This document shows, in pieces, positions 52,085-60,832 of a DNA stretch of 64,000 nt; within the stretch, counting starts at the first letter, position 1, and each line of letters opens with the position of its first letter. The stretch is taken from NCBI GenBank assembly GCA_013298775.1, contig JAAFIV010000003.1, forward strand, positions 1-64,000, read 5' to 3'. The DNA comes from Ignavibacteria bacterium. Lineage in GTDB: Bacteria; Bacteroidota; Ignavibacteria; Kapaibacteriales; UBA4661. Below the pieces are notes generated by a model that saw nothing but the letters and a program-made list of their open reading frames with translations, was not told where the DNA came from and did not search any database. A program made the translations under genes and the position numbers.

Positions 52085-53263
52085 ATGCCTTCTTTCATCC
52101 CCACAAAACCCATTTCCTACGGTCGCCAAACCATCACGGAATCAGATATTGCCGCAGTTGTAGAGACGTTGCAATCGGATTATCTGACACAAGGTCCGAA
52201 GCCCCAAGAATTTGAAACTGCCTTCGCCGAATACATTGGCTCGAAGTATGCCTCAGTAATGTCGAGCGGCGCAGCAGCCTTGCATTTGTGCGCTCTCGCG
52301 CTTGATGTGAAGCAAGGCGATAAGGTCATTACTACGCCAATTACCTTTACGGCTTCGGCAAATTGCGTCCGCTACTGTGGCGGCGAAGTCGTCTTTTCTG
52401 ATATTGACGAAACCACGTATTTACTGGATATTCACAAGGTTCGTGCGCTATTGGAACATACTCCCAAAGCCGAGCGTAGCGCGTACAAAGGCGTTGTGCC
52501 TGTTGATTTTGCTGGCTTGCCCGTAGATATGCAGGCGTGGCGCGAGTTGGCAGATGAATTTGGCTTGTGGATTTTGGAAGATTCTTGCCATTCACCAGGC
52601 GCATCTTTTCTCGATAAACAAGGCGTAGAGCATCGTGCAGGTGATGGTTCGCTTGCCGACCTTGCTATTTTTTCGTTTCATCCCGTCAAGCACATCGCAA
52701 CAGCCGAAGGTGGCGCAGTGACGACGAATCGGCAGGAGTATTACGAAAAAATCTGCCGTTTGCGGACGCATGGAATCACCCGCGACCCCGCTATCTTGCA
52801 GGAAAATCACGGCGGCTGGTACTACGAAATGCACGAACTTGGTTACAATTATCGCCTGACCGACGTGCAAGCTGCTCTCGGCATTGAACAGATAAAACGT
52901 GCTGAGACGGGTTTGCAGCGTCGCCGCGCCATTGCTCGCCGCTACGAAGAAGCATTCGCTGGAACGCCCGTAATGGTGCGCTCTGTGCCAGAAGGATTCC
53001 ACCATGCGTATCACTTGTTTGTGATTGAAATTGAGAAGCGGCTTGAATGCTATAACTTCCTGCGTGAACACAAGATTTTTGCCCAAGTGCATTACATTCC
53101 CGTTCATTTGCAGCCGTATTATTGCGGTTTTGGCTGGAAGCGAGGCGATATGCCTGTTGCAGAGCGATATTACGACCATTGCTTGAGCCTACCGATGTTT
53201 CCTGCGCTCACGGACGAAGAGCAAGAATACGTGATTGGCAAGGTGCTGGAGTTTGTCGGGTAA
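52085..53263 (+). CDS. pseC: UDP-4-amino-4,6-dideoxy-N-acetyl-beta-L-altrosamine transaminase
   Basis: A 392-aa DegT/DnrJ/EryC1-fold PLP aminotransferase that places the 4-amino group on the PseB product. It has FIPTKPISYGRQTI at the start, SSGAAALHLCALALD, ITFTASANCVRYCGGEVVFSD, the PLP lysine K202 in FHPVKHI and EMHELGYNYRLTDVQAALG. Arg in KRRRAIARRYEE-type segments is also typical. ATG 52085 gives the normal PseC length; the frame extends back to 52037 without support. Confidence 0.95.
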   Translation: MPSFIPTKPISYGRQTITESDIAAVVETLQSDYLTQGPKPQEFETAFAEYIGSKYASVMSSGAAALHLCALALDVKQGDKVITTPITFTASANCVRYCGGEVVFSDIDETTYLLDIHKVRALLEHTPKAERSAYKGVVPVDFAGLPVDMQAWRELADEFGLWILEDSCHSPGASFLDKQGVEHRAGDGSLADLAIFSFHPVKHIATAEGGAVTTNRQEYYEKICRLRTHGITRDPAILQENHGGWYYEMHELGYNYRLTDVQAALGIEQIKRAETGLQRRRAIARRYEEAFAGTPVMVRSVPEGFHHAYHLFVIEIEKRLECYNFLREHKIFAQVHYIPVHLQPYYCGFGWKRGDMPVAERYYDHCLSLPMFPALTDEEQEYVIGKVLEFVG

Positions 53264-53316
53264 ATTGCGTAATTTGCGCTCATATCAAAACGCCACCACT
53301 ATTTTGGAGCAATATC

Positions 53317-53730
53317 ATGGGACAAATTTATGCTGACCTCGAACTTGCCAATGCTTACGATATGGAGAGTGTTCGGCGAGGAAAAATTCAAAAAGATGAA
53401 GTAAAGAAAGTAACCGTACGAGCTTTAGCAGATAGCGGCGCGTACTTGATGGTCATTCCCGACCACGTAACAACGCAGCTAGACCTTTTGGAAGTAGAAC
53501 GCCGCGAATGCACAATGGCAGACGGTTCGACGAATGTTTTGCCTGTGGTTGGTCCCGTTTGGTTGCGCTTCAAAAACCGCCAAACGGTCTGTTTTGCTAT
53601 TTCCGCTCCGACCCAAGAAACGCTTTTAGGCTCAATTCCTAGAGGTGATTTGGATGTCGTCTTGAATCCTCGTTCCCAAACGATGGAAGTAAATCCCGAT
53701 AGCCCGTATTTGCCGCATATTCGCTTGTAA
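53317..53730 (+). CDS. Clan AA retroviral-like aspartic protease domain protein
   Basis: A 137-aa protein with the retropepsin-type active-site signature ADSGAYLMVIP (D39-S40-G41), followed by a second half containing LLGSIPRGDLDVVLNP, which fits the flap/second-strand pattern. The first 30 residues contain MGQIYADLELANAYD. It should act as a homodimer. GGAG (53305-53308) is 8 nt before the ATG, so expression is intended. Short clan AA proteins like this occur in Cyanobacteria and Chlorobi-type genomes with unknown role. It sits between pseC and pseG, unrelated in function as far as can be seen. Confidence 0.78.
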   Translation: MGQIYADLELANAYDMESVRRGKIQKDEVKKVTVRALADSGAYLMVIPDHVTTQLDLLEVERRECTMADGSTNVLPVVGPVWLRFKNRQTVCFAISAPTQETLLGSIPRGDLDVVLNPRSQTMEVNPDSPYLPHIRL

Positions 53731-53748
53731 AATGTTTTCTGGAAAACT

Positions 53749-54888
53749 ATGAACGTTGTCATACGCGCCGATGCAGCCGTCCACATCGGAAGCGGACACG
53801 TTATGCGCTGCCTGACGCTTGCCGATGAATTGCGCGGGCGTGGCGCAGAAATAACGTTTATCTGCCGCGATTGGGAAGGACATTTGCAAAAGCATATTTT
53901 GGCAAAAGGATATAATTGTATTTTGCTGAATCGCCCTAGCAAAGCCTATTCCGAGCCGAACAACGAATATGCGGCGTGGCTTGGTGTACGCAAAGCGCAG
54001 GACGCCGCAGAAACGCTTGCGGCAATCGCAGAATATATCCCTGAGAAGCGCGTAGATTGGTGCATTACCGACCATTATGGCATTGATGCTGCTTGGCATG
54101 GGATTATCCGCCAAAAGGTACACCGAATCATGGTGATAGACGATATTGCTAATCGGCGGCATGATTGCGATATTTTGCTTGACCAAAACTTGTATGACAA
54201 CCCGCAAGACCGCTACAAATCTTGCGTTTCGAGTCGCGTTCCGAGTAATTGCCGTTTGCTGCTTGGTCCCGAATACGCGCTTTTGCGTCCAGAGTTCCGC
54301 GAGGCGCGTGAACGCTTGGGTTCACGGCTAATTCGCACTGGCAGTGTAGAGCGCATCATGGTCTTTTTTGGCGGCTCCGACCCGTCGAATGAAACGGCAA
54401 AAGCTGTGAAGGCATTGCAAATGCTTGGCTCTGAACAAATTGCGCAGGATATTCAGGCAGATATTATCGTTGGTATTGCGAATCCGCACCGCGCGGAAGT
54501 TGAGCAATTATGCGCTCTTTCGCCCAATCTGCACTTTCATTGCCAAGTGCCGAATATGGCAGATTTTATGTGCAACGCAGACCTCGCGCTGGGTGCAGGT
54601 GGCTCTACGACGTGGGAACGTTGCGCATTGGGCTTGCCGACGCTGGCGGTGATTATCGCAGAAAATCAAGCAGAAATGACCGAAACCGCAGCACGACACG
54701 GTTTGCAGTGGAATTTGGGTTGGTATCACAGCATAACGGCGGAAACGATTGCCGAGGAACTGCGCCATATCATTGCATCGGACAACATTCACGCAATGAG
54801 CATTCACGCAATGAGTTCGCGGGTACAAACGGTTGTCGATGGCTTTGGCGCACAGCGCGTTACGGAATTACTGGTGAAAACCTCGTGA
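53749..54888 (+). CDS. pseG: UDP-2,4-diacetamido-2,4,6-trideoxy-beta-L-altropyranose hydrolase
   Basis: A 379-aa GT-B-fold hydrolase that removes UDP from the diamino sugar, freeing the substrate for PseI. The signature is RADAAVHIGSGHVMRCLTLADEL at the N-terminus, ITDHYGIDAAW, FFGGSDPSNETAKA and the nucleotide-binding LGAGGSTTWERCALGLPTL. A short in-frame duplication (IHAMSIHAMSS, about 54788-54813) lies near the C-terminus. Because PseG acts only after C4 N-acylation, its presence means the sugar pathway in this cluster is committed to the free diamino sugar. Confidence 0.93.
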   Translation: MNVVIRADAAVHIGSGHVMRCLTLADELRGRGAEITFICRDWEGHLQKHILAKGYNCILLNRPSKAYSEPNNEYAAWLGVRKAQDAAETLAAIAEYIPEKRVDWCITDHYGIDAAWHGIIRQKVHRIMVIDDIANRRHDCDILLDQNLYDNPQDRYKSCVSSRVPSNCRLLLGPEYALLRPEFREARERLGSRLIRTGSVERIMVFFGGSDPSNETAKAVKALQMLGSEQIAQDIQADIIVGIANPHRAEVEQLCALSPNLHFHCQVPNMADFMCNADLALGAGGSTTWERCALGLPTLAVIIAENQAEMTETAARHGLQWNLGWYHSITAETIAEELRHIIASDNIHAMSIHAMSSRVQTVVDGFGAQRVTELLVKTS

Positions 54889-54908
54889 AATCAAGAAAGG
54901 AAATAATC

Positions 54909-55680
54909 ATGAAATCAAGCGAAGAAATAGTCTTCCACGCGCCCCATGAGACATGGACTGACGAAGACATACGCCCTGATATTTCCCACATCGAAACGGA
55001 GGATGACGCGCTGGTGGATAATATTTTTTCAGAAAAACAGATGCGTTTGCTCACCGAAACGCTCTATGCCTCGTGGCACCGCGAACAGCCATTTCTCGCA
55101 ATGGCTGATGTGGGCTTATTTTACGCACGTCGCAAACCAGCTCTTGTGCCAGATGTGATGCTGAGTTTGGATGTGGAGGCGGCAGAGGATTGGTTCCCAA
55201 AAGAGAATCGCTCCTACTTCACGTGGGAATTTGGGAAGCCGCCAGAGGTAGTGATTGAGATTGTTTCCAATTTCAGAGGTGAAGAATTAGGAACGACAAT
55301 GGAAAAGTATGCGACAGCATACGTTCCGTACTACGTCGTGTACGACCCCCGCGCAAAATTACGGCGAGCCGCCGTTACGCCTTTTTAAGCATAATGGTTG
55401 GGATTACGCACCTATGACGACCAACATTTTCGCACACGTTGGTCTGGGGCTGATGTTGTGGGAAGGTATGTTTGAAGGGCGCATGGATACTTGGCTTCGC
55501 TGGTGTGATACCGATGGGAATGTTATTCCAACAGGGCGCGAGCGAGCGGAGGCGGAAAAAGAGCGAGCGGAAGCCGCTGAAAATCGTGCAAAGGCTGCCG
55601 AATCTCGTGCCGAAGCACTTGCAGCAAAGCTCCGAGCAGCAGGTATCGCGCTGGATGACGATATTGGATTCAAAGAGTAA
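54909..55680 (+). pseudogene. Uma2 family endonuclease gene broken by a single-base frameshift
   Basis: Homologous along its full length to the intact Uma2 gene at 59120-59941. Frame 1 encodes the PD-(D/E)XK region (LVPDVMLSLD, PPEVVIEIVSN, YYVVYDP) up to a stop at 55388. The rest (LRLFKHNG..., LMLWEGMFEGRMDTWLRW, a coiled-coil ERAEAEKERAEAAENRA and a C-terminal AAKLRAAGIALDDD) is in the next frame to 55680. Removing one C from the C5 run at 55346-55350 would give one 256-aa protein aligned with the paralogue. So this is a recent slippage, a phase-variable copy or a sequencing error. Start ATG 54909 has AGAAAGGA just upstream. Confidence 0.88.
55346..55350 (+). repeat. C5 homopolymer at the Uma2 frameshift
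   Basis: Five consecutive C within TACGACCCCCGCGC. Deleting one C restores the Uma2 reading frame (Y-D-P-A-Q-N-Y-G). Confidence 0.8.
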
Positions 55681-55720
55681 CAGAAGAAAATTAAACATAA
55701 AAATTTCACTTGAGTATATC

Positions 55721-56380
55721 ATGAAAATAACGATTGTATCAGATGCTTCGAGTTGGTTTAATCCGTTTATTCCGCCGTTTGTTGCTGAGTTGCAGGCTAT
55801 CGGGCATGAGGTAATTCATATTCATAAAGTAAAGGAAATTACCGATGGTGATATTGTTTTTTACCTAAGTTGTGGGCAACTTGTTCCTGTGGAAATTTTA
55901 CAACGAAACAAGCATAATGTTGTGATACATGAAAGCGACTTACCCAAAGGCAAAGGCTGGTCACCGCTGACGTGGCAAATATTGGAAGGGCAAAATCGCA
56001 TACCTGCCACTATGTTCGAGGCAGTCGAAGCAGTTGATAGTGGGCAAATATACTTGCAACAAATGATGGAATTTACAGGATTTGAATTGGTGGATGATTT
56101 ACGAAAACAGCAAGCACACATCTCTCTGGAAATGTGTCGTACTTTTGTGAACCAATATCCTCATATCCTTGCGCAAGCACGGCAGCAAGAGGGTGAAGCG
56201 ACATTTTATCCCCGCCGTCGTCCCGAAGATAGTCGTCTTGATATTGATAAAAGCATCCGAGAACAGTTTAATTTGCTCCGTGTCGCAGATAATGAGCGGT
56301 ACCCAGCATATTTTGAAATAGACGGGCATCGGTATAAAATTGCTGTTTATGCAGAAGGTACAAGCGTAGGTGCCTCTTAA
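55721..56380 (+). CDS. Formyltransferase family protein 1 (sugar N-formyltransferase candidate)
   Basis: A 219-aa protein of the methionyl-tRNA formyltransferase/ArnA/FdtF fold. The active-site strand is VVIHESDLPKGKGWSPLTWQ with H70, and the conserved acidic position is D108 in VDSGQIYLQ. The Asn of the usual N-x-H is replaced by Val here. A YPRRRPEDSRLDID segment (165-175) follows, shared with the next gene. It is too short to include the tRNA-binding C-terminal domain, so it acts on a small substrate. Its place after pseG points to N-formylation of the amino sugar, giving an N-formyl pseudaminic-type residue. Confidence 0.82.
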   Translation: MKITIVSDASSWFNPFIPPFVAELQAIGHEVIHIHKVKEITDGDIVFYLSCGQLVPVEILQRNKHNVVIHESDLPKGKGWSPLTWQILEGQNRIPATMFEAVEAVDSGQIYLQQMMEFTGFELVDDLRKQQAHISLEMCRTFVNQYPHILAQARQQEGEATFYPRRRPEDSRLDIDKSIREQFNLLRVADNERYPAYFEIDGHRYKIAVYAEGTSVGAS

Positions 56381-56448
56381 GTCTCATTAAATTATATCTA
56401 TGCGAAGCAATCATCACTACGGCATTTTCACTTACTACTTTGTCACGT

Positions 56449-57126
56449 ATGAATCCACAATATGTTATTGCACTTAGCCGACGTGCATATCCTGAATTTG
56501 GTTCGAGCTTATCTTCTTTAACAGGCAAAGAATTTGCATTTATTGAATCGAAATCAGAACTCACGCTTGATTATCTGAAAACCCTCAATCCGCGCTACGT
56601 TTTCTTTCCTCACTGGTCGTACATCATCCCTGCATCTATTTTTGAGCAATTTGAATGCGTTATTTTTCATATGACGGATGTTCCTTTTGGACGAGGTGGA
56701 AGCCCGCTTCAGAACTTGATTTCACGCGGTATTTACGAAACAAAAATTTCTGCGCTGCGCTGTGAAAAAGAGTTAGACGCTGGACCAGTCTATCTAAAAC
56801 GTCCACTTTCTCTCTACGGAACAGCACATGAAATCTATGTTCGTGCTGGTCGGCAGATTGAATTGATGATTGCAGAAATGGTAAATAATGAACCTACGCC
56901 ACAAGTACAGATAGGCGATATTACAACATTTGCACGGCGAAAGCCTGAGGATAGTAATATTGAGGAACTTGAAAATTTAGAACAGGTTTTTGATTATATT
57001 CGTATGCTGGATGCCGAAGGTTATCCCTCAGCATTTCTTGAAACGAAGCACCTGCGATTTAAATTTTCGCGGGCATCCTTACAATCAACAGAAATCATTG
57101 CCGATGTACGAATTACTCGCAAATAA
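56449..57126 (+). CDS. Formyltransferase family protein 2 (sugar N-formyltransferase candidate)
   Basis: A 225-aa tandem neighbour of the preceding formyltransferase. The core is CVIFHMTDVPFGRGGSPLQN (H74), the acidic position is D110 (ELDAGPVYL), and the segment FARRKPEDSN matches the first copy's RRRPEDS. Both therefore belong to one formyltransferase subfamily, diverged enough for different sugar specificity. The start is ATG 56449, following a weak upstream context; the TTG at 56440 is less likely. The next gene overlaps its 3' end by 23 bp. Confidence 0.8.
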   Translation: MNPQYVIALSRRAYPEFGSSLSSLTGKEFAFIESKSELTLDYLKTLNPRYVFFPHWSYIIPASIFEQFECVIFHMTDVPFGRGGSPLQNLISRGIYETKISALRCEKELDAGPVYLKRPLSLYGTAHEIYVRAGRQIELMIAEMVNNEPTPQVQIGDITTFARRKPEDSNIEELENLEQVFDYIRMLDAEGYPSAFLETKHLRFKFSRASLQSTEIIADVRITRK

Positions 57127-57814
57127 ACGTATTCTCACCGTTGTAGCCCATCCTGACGATGAAATTCTGGGCTTGGGCGCAACGATGCACGACCTCATTC
57201 ACAAGTACGGATGCACCATTCGTACTGTTATTCTCGGCGAAGGCATTACCTCACGCTCCGATGCCAGAGACCGCGAAAAATGGGCAAAAGAGTTGGAAAT
57301 TCATCGCGCAAATATTCATAATGCAGCGCAAGCTATCGGCTATGAAAGCGTCGGAATCTACGATTTCCCAGATAACCGCTTTGATTCGGTCGCGCTTTTG
57401 GATATTGTGAAAGTAATTGAAAAAGAAAAGCAGGATTTCGAGCCAAGCGTCATATTTACTCATCACGGCGGCGATACCAACATTGACCACCGACGCACTT
57501 TTGAAGCCGTTATCACGGCAACACGCCCTATGCGCGGAGAATGTGTGCGTACAATTTTTGCTTTTGAAACGCCATCTTCTACCGAGTGGCAAGCCTTTAA
57601 CTATCCGAATTATTTTCAGCCAAATGTCTTTTTTGGTGTGTCGCGTGAAGGTATTGACGCAAAAATCAAAGCAATGGAAAGCTATGAATTTGAACGCCGT
57701 GCTTTCCCGCATCCACGCTCGCCCGAAGCCTTAGAAACGCTTGCTCGCCGCCATGCTGTGACCATTGGTGCAGATTATTCGGAGGCATTTATGCTTATTC
57801 GTTCAATCGCTTAA
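57104..57814 (+). CDS. PIG-L family N-acetyl sugar deacetylase
   Basis: A 236-aa zinc hydrolase of the LmbE/PIG-L fold that removes an N-acetyl group from a sugar. It has AHPDDEILGLGATM with H16, D18-D19-E20, the second motif FTHHGGDTNIDHRRTFEAV and a HAVTIGADYSEAF C-terminus. ATG 57104 overlaps the upstream formyltransferase gene by 23 bp, so translation is coupled. Next to formyltransferases and an amidotransferase, it may expose an amine that is then formylated or converted to acetamidino. Confidence 0.92.
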   Translation: MYELLANKRILTVVAHPDDEILGLGATMHDLIHKYGCTIRTVILGEGITSRSDARDREKWAKELEIHRANIHNAAQAIGYESVGIYDFPDNRFDSVALLDIVKVIEKEKQDFEPSVIFTHHGGDTNIDHRRTFEAVITATRPMRGECVRTIFAFETPSSTEWQAFNYPNYFQPNVFFGVSREGIDAKIKAMESYEFERRAFPHPRSPEALETLARRHAVTIGADYSEAFMLIRSIA

Positions 57815-57841
57815 TTTTTCCCTTTCTCATTGGATAAAACC

Positions 57842-59053
57842 ATGATAGATACAAATCTCCGACGCTGTACGCGCTGCGTTACACCCGAAACCCACGAAAC
57901 GATTACCTTCGACGATGAAGGCGTATGCAACATTTGTCGCGGGCAGGAAATTAAACAGCAGCAAATTGATTGGTCGGCACGAAAACAAGATCTTACCGAA
58001 CTCATTGAGCAATATCGTGGTAAATACGACTACGACTGTATTGTGCCATGCAGTTTTGGCAAAGACAGCACGTGGACGCTTCACTATTTGGTAAAAGAAT
58101 ATGGTTTGAAGCCGCTCGTGGTGCGCTTCGACCATGGTTTTTATCGTCCGAATATCAACGAAAATGCAAAACGTGTGCAGCGGAAATTGGGCGTAGATGT
58201 TCACCAATTCACGCCAAATTGGAAAGTTGTCCAAAAGCTCATGTTACAAACCTTCTTAGAAAAAGGTGATTTCTGCTGGCATTGCCATACGGGTATTTTT
58301 TCCTATCCGATGTGGGTTGCCCTTCGCTACAACGTCCCGCTTATTTTCTGGGGCGAGCCATCTGCCGAATACACCAACTATTACAGTTACGACCAGCCCG
58401 AAGAAGTTGATGAAAAACGCTTCAATCGCTTCGTGAACCTCGGTATCAATGCCGATGATATGTTTGTGCGCTTGGAAGGCAAAGTAGATAAACGTGATTT
58501 GATGCCGTTTTCGTATCCACCGCTCAAGCAATTACGTCAGTTGCAGTATCGTTCTGTCTGCTTGGGTTCGTACATTCCTTGGGATGTGAAACGTCAATCG
58601 AAAATTATTCATGACGAACTCGGCTGGCAAGGCGATGAAGTAGAAAACGTGCCGCCAGACTACAATTATGAAAAAATTGAATGTTATATGCAGGGTGTAC
58701 GCGATTACATCAAGTACATCAAGCGCGGCTACACACGCCCCACACACCTCGCTTCGATTGACATTCGCAACAGCCGCATGGAACGCTACCACGCGCTGGA
58801 TGTGATTGACGAATACGAAGGCAAACGCCCGCCGAGCCTTGATTTATTCTTGGAATTTGTTGGCTTGACCGAAGCAGAGTTTTTGGAAATTGCCATGCAG
58901 CACCAAGTTTCGCCCTACAAACACGACCCAGCGAAAATCACCGACGGCAAAACGCTTGCGGATTTCAATGCGTGGTCGCGCGACGGCGCAATGCCGCGTG
59001 AAGAGGCGGAATACCAGCTTCGTCGCTGGCGCGAAAGCATGAAGCAGGGATAA
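57842..59053 (+). CDS. N-acetyl sugar amidotransferase (PseA/WbpG family)
   Basis: A 403-aa PP-loop ATPase-type enzyme that makes acetamidino groups on nonulosonic acids or GlcNAc-type sugars. It has a zinc-ribbon start with C9-C12 and C29-C32 (RCTRCVTPE, CNIC), the PP-loop SFGKDS (71-76; SGGKDS in many relatives), VVRFDHGFYRPN, FCWHCHTGI and the C-terminal SRDGAMPREEAEYQ. Full length. Homologous WbpG acts with HisH/HisF-like partners, which are not seen here, whereas PseA acts alone; this favours the PseA-like reading. The start is ATG 57842. Confidence 0.87.
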   Translation: MIDTNLRRCTRCVTPETHETITFDDEGVCNICRGQEIKQQQIDWSARKQDLTELIEQYRGKYDYDCIVPCSFGKDSTWTLHYLVKEYGLKPLVVRFDHGFYRPNINENAKRVQRKLGVDVHQFTPNWKVVQKLMLQTFLEKGDFCWHCHTGIFSYPMWVALRYNVPLIFWGEPSAEYTNYYSYDQPEEVDEKRFNRFVNLGINADDMFVRLEGKVDKRDLMPFSYPPLKQLRQLQYRSVCLGSYIPWDVKRQSKIIHDELGWQGDEVENVPPDYNYEKIECYMQGVRDYIKYIKRGYTRPTHLASIDIRNSRMERYHALDVIDEYEGKRPPSLDLFLEFVGLTEAEFLEIAMQHQVSPYKHDPAKITDGKTLADFNAWSRDGAMPREEAEYQLRRWRESMKQG

Positions 59054-59119
59054 ATCCAAGCATACATTTAGGAATAAGCAGAGAGCAATAATCACGTTTC
59101 ATTCCGAAAGGCGGTCATT

Positions 59120-59941
59120 ATGGAAACGAGTCTTGTGGCTACGGGCGTAGAGGCTGAATACCGCATTCCGCCTGAGTTTGAGCCAGATATTAGCAATATC
59201 GTAACAGAGGACAACGAACCTGTGGACAACATCTTTTCTGAACGCCAACAACGTTTGCTCGCGCAAACGCTTCATTCCTCGTGGAAGTCGCCACAGCCCT
59301 TTGTTGCACTGGCGAATGTTGGTTTGTTTTATGGATTGCGCAAGCCGCCTTTGGTGCCAGATATGCTGCTCAGTCTTGGCGTTGAGCCAAACAAAGGTAT
59401 TGCGGACTTGAATCTCTCCGAGAAGCGCAATCGCTCGTACTTCGTCTGGGAATATGGCAAACCGCCCGACCTTGTTGTGGAAATTGTTTCCAATCTCAAA
59501 GGCGGCGAACTCGACGACAAACTCTTGCTCTATGCGGATATTGGCATTGATTTCTACGTCGTCTTCGACCCTTTTCAAGAGTACGGAATGCCCACGCTGC
59601 GAGCATTTGCGCTGGTGAGCGGTGAATACTTGCCGTTGCCAGAAGCACAGTTCAAACGATTAGGTTTGGAACTCCGCCTCTGGCGCGGCACATTTGAAGG
59701 CTTTGAAGACGAGTGGATTCGCTGGTTCACAACCGATGGCTTGATGCTTCCAAGCGCAGAGGAACTAGACACCGCGCTTGAAGAAACACAAAAGCTCCGT
59801 GAAATTGCGGAGATGGTTGCCGCTCAAGAGCGCGACCGCGCCAATGCTGAACGCGACCGCGCAAACAAAGAGCGCGACCGCGCTGAAGCACTCGCCCAAA
59901 AACTTCGCGAACTCGGCATCCACCCAGAGCATCTCGAATGA
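59120..59941 (+). CDS. Uma2 family PD-(D/E)XK endonuclease with coiled-coil tail
   Basis: A 273-aa intact relative of the broken copy at 54909-55680. The nuclease-like core has LVPDMLLSLGV, PPDLVVEIVSNLKGGE and YADIGIDFYVVFDP. The middle region LRLWRGTFEGFEDEWIRWF precedes a coiled coil of Arg/Asp/Ala heptads (RDRANAERDRANKERDRAEA), ending in LAQKLRELGIHPEHLE. Uma2 proteins are very common in Cyanobacteria, Chloroflexi and related bacteria; their substrate and biological role are unknown. No partner gene is visible, and it interrupts the glycan cluster between the amidotransferase and the TauE exporter. Confidence 0.9.
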   Translation: METSLVATGVEAEYRIPPEFEPDISNIVTEDNEPVDNIFSERQQRLLAQTLHSSWKSPQPFVALANVGLFYGLRKPPLVPDMLLSLGVEPNKGIADLNLSEKRNRSYFVWEYGKPPDLVVEIVSNLKGGELDDKLLLYADIGIDFYVVFDPFQEYGMPTLRAFALVSGEYLPLPEAQFKRLGLELRLWRGTFEGFEDEWIRWFTTDGLMLPSAEELDTALEETQKLREIAEMVAAQERDRANAERDRANKERDRAEALAQKLRELGIHPEHLE

Positions 59942-59993
59942 AAGACTGCTCGCATCAAAGATTGTAGGATAAAGATTAGAGGACAGAATCCGA

Positions 59994-60776
59994 ATGCTCT
60001 TTCCACCAGAAATACTCCTCGCCGCACTTGCCGCTTTTTGCGCAGGGTTTGTTGATTCCATCGTCGGTGGAGGAGGATTGGTGCAGGTTCCAGCACTGTT
60101 TGTTCTTTTTCCTGGATTGCCCGTATCGTCCGTTATTGGAACAAATCGTTTTGCTTCGGTCATGGGAACAAGTGTTGCTGCGGTGCAGTATGCCCGCAAG
60201 GTGCGTATTCCTTGGCGCGTGGCAATCACGACGGGTGTTGGTGCGGGGGCGATGTCGTTTGTTGGAGCAAAAATTTCAAGCCTCATGCCGGCGCACGTTC
60301 TAAAGCCGATTATTGTTGTGCTGATGGCTGCAATCGCGCTCTACACTTTTCGTCAAAAGACACTCGGCGAAACCGACAATGTGCGCTTTACAAACTATCT
60401 GCTTCTCGCCGTCGGATTTGTCATTGGCTGTTGCACGGGCTTTTACAACGGTTTTATTGGTCCGGGAACGGGAAGTTTACTGGTCTTTAGCTTTGTCAGC
60501 ATTGTCGGATATAGCTTTCTCAATGCTTCAGCAATCAGCAAAGTTGTGAATGTTGTGGCGGATGTTGCCTCGTTGGTATTTTTTATCACGGGCAATTTTA
60601 TTCGCTACGAAATCGCACTTCCGATGATGGTCTGCAATATGGCGGGTTCGTTTATCGGTAGTCGTATGGCTCTTTTGCGCGGAAGCAGCTTTGTTCGCCG
60701 CGTCTTCTTAGCAATTATCGCGCTCCTCATTTTGCGCTTTGGCTATGATGTTTTCATTGCTGGGCGAATAGGTTGA
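59994..60776 (+). CDS. Sulfite exporter TauE/SafE family membrane protein
   Basis: A 260-aa inner-membrane protein of about eight helices. It has the duplicated TauE motif at AAFCAGFVDSIVGGGGLVQVP, GTNRFASVMGTSVAAVQYAR and, in the second half, GFYNGFIGPGTGSLLVFSFV and NASAISKVVNVVADVASLV. These transporters move sulfite, sulfonates or other anions. No sulfur genes flank it, so the substrate is unknown. It is embedded between the Uma2 gene and the carbamoyltransferase. Confidence 0.92.
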   Translation: MLFPPEILLAALAAFCAGFVDSIVGGGGLVQVPALFVLFPGLPVSSVIGTNRFASVMGTSVAAVQYARKVRIPWRVAITTGVGAGAMSFVGAKISSLMPAHVLKPIIVVLMAAIALYTFRQKTLGETDNVRFTNYLLLAVGFVIGCCTGFYNGFIGPGTGSLLVFSFVSIVGYSFLNASAISKVVNVVADVASLVFFITGNFIRYEIALPMMVCNMAGSFIGSRMALLRGSSFVRRVFLAIIALLILRFGYDVFIAGRIG

Positions 60777-60832
60777 GCAAAAAATACAATACTCAAAATG
60801 TAGCACTCAAAACTTAACATTTCACAAGCTGT

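Noticed and set aside
54510-54908. Long open frame leading into the Uma2 gene from inside pseG
   Set aside because: The part before 54909 is out of frame within pseG and shows no family resemblance; only the portion from ATG 54909 is Uma2.
59120-60776. Uma2 and TauE as a toxin-antitoxin or defence pair
   Set aside because: No antitoxin-like partner, no coupling, and TauE is an ordinary transporter.
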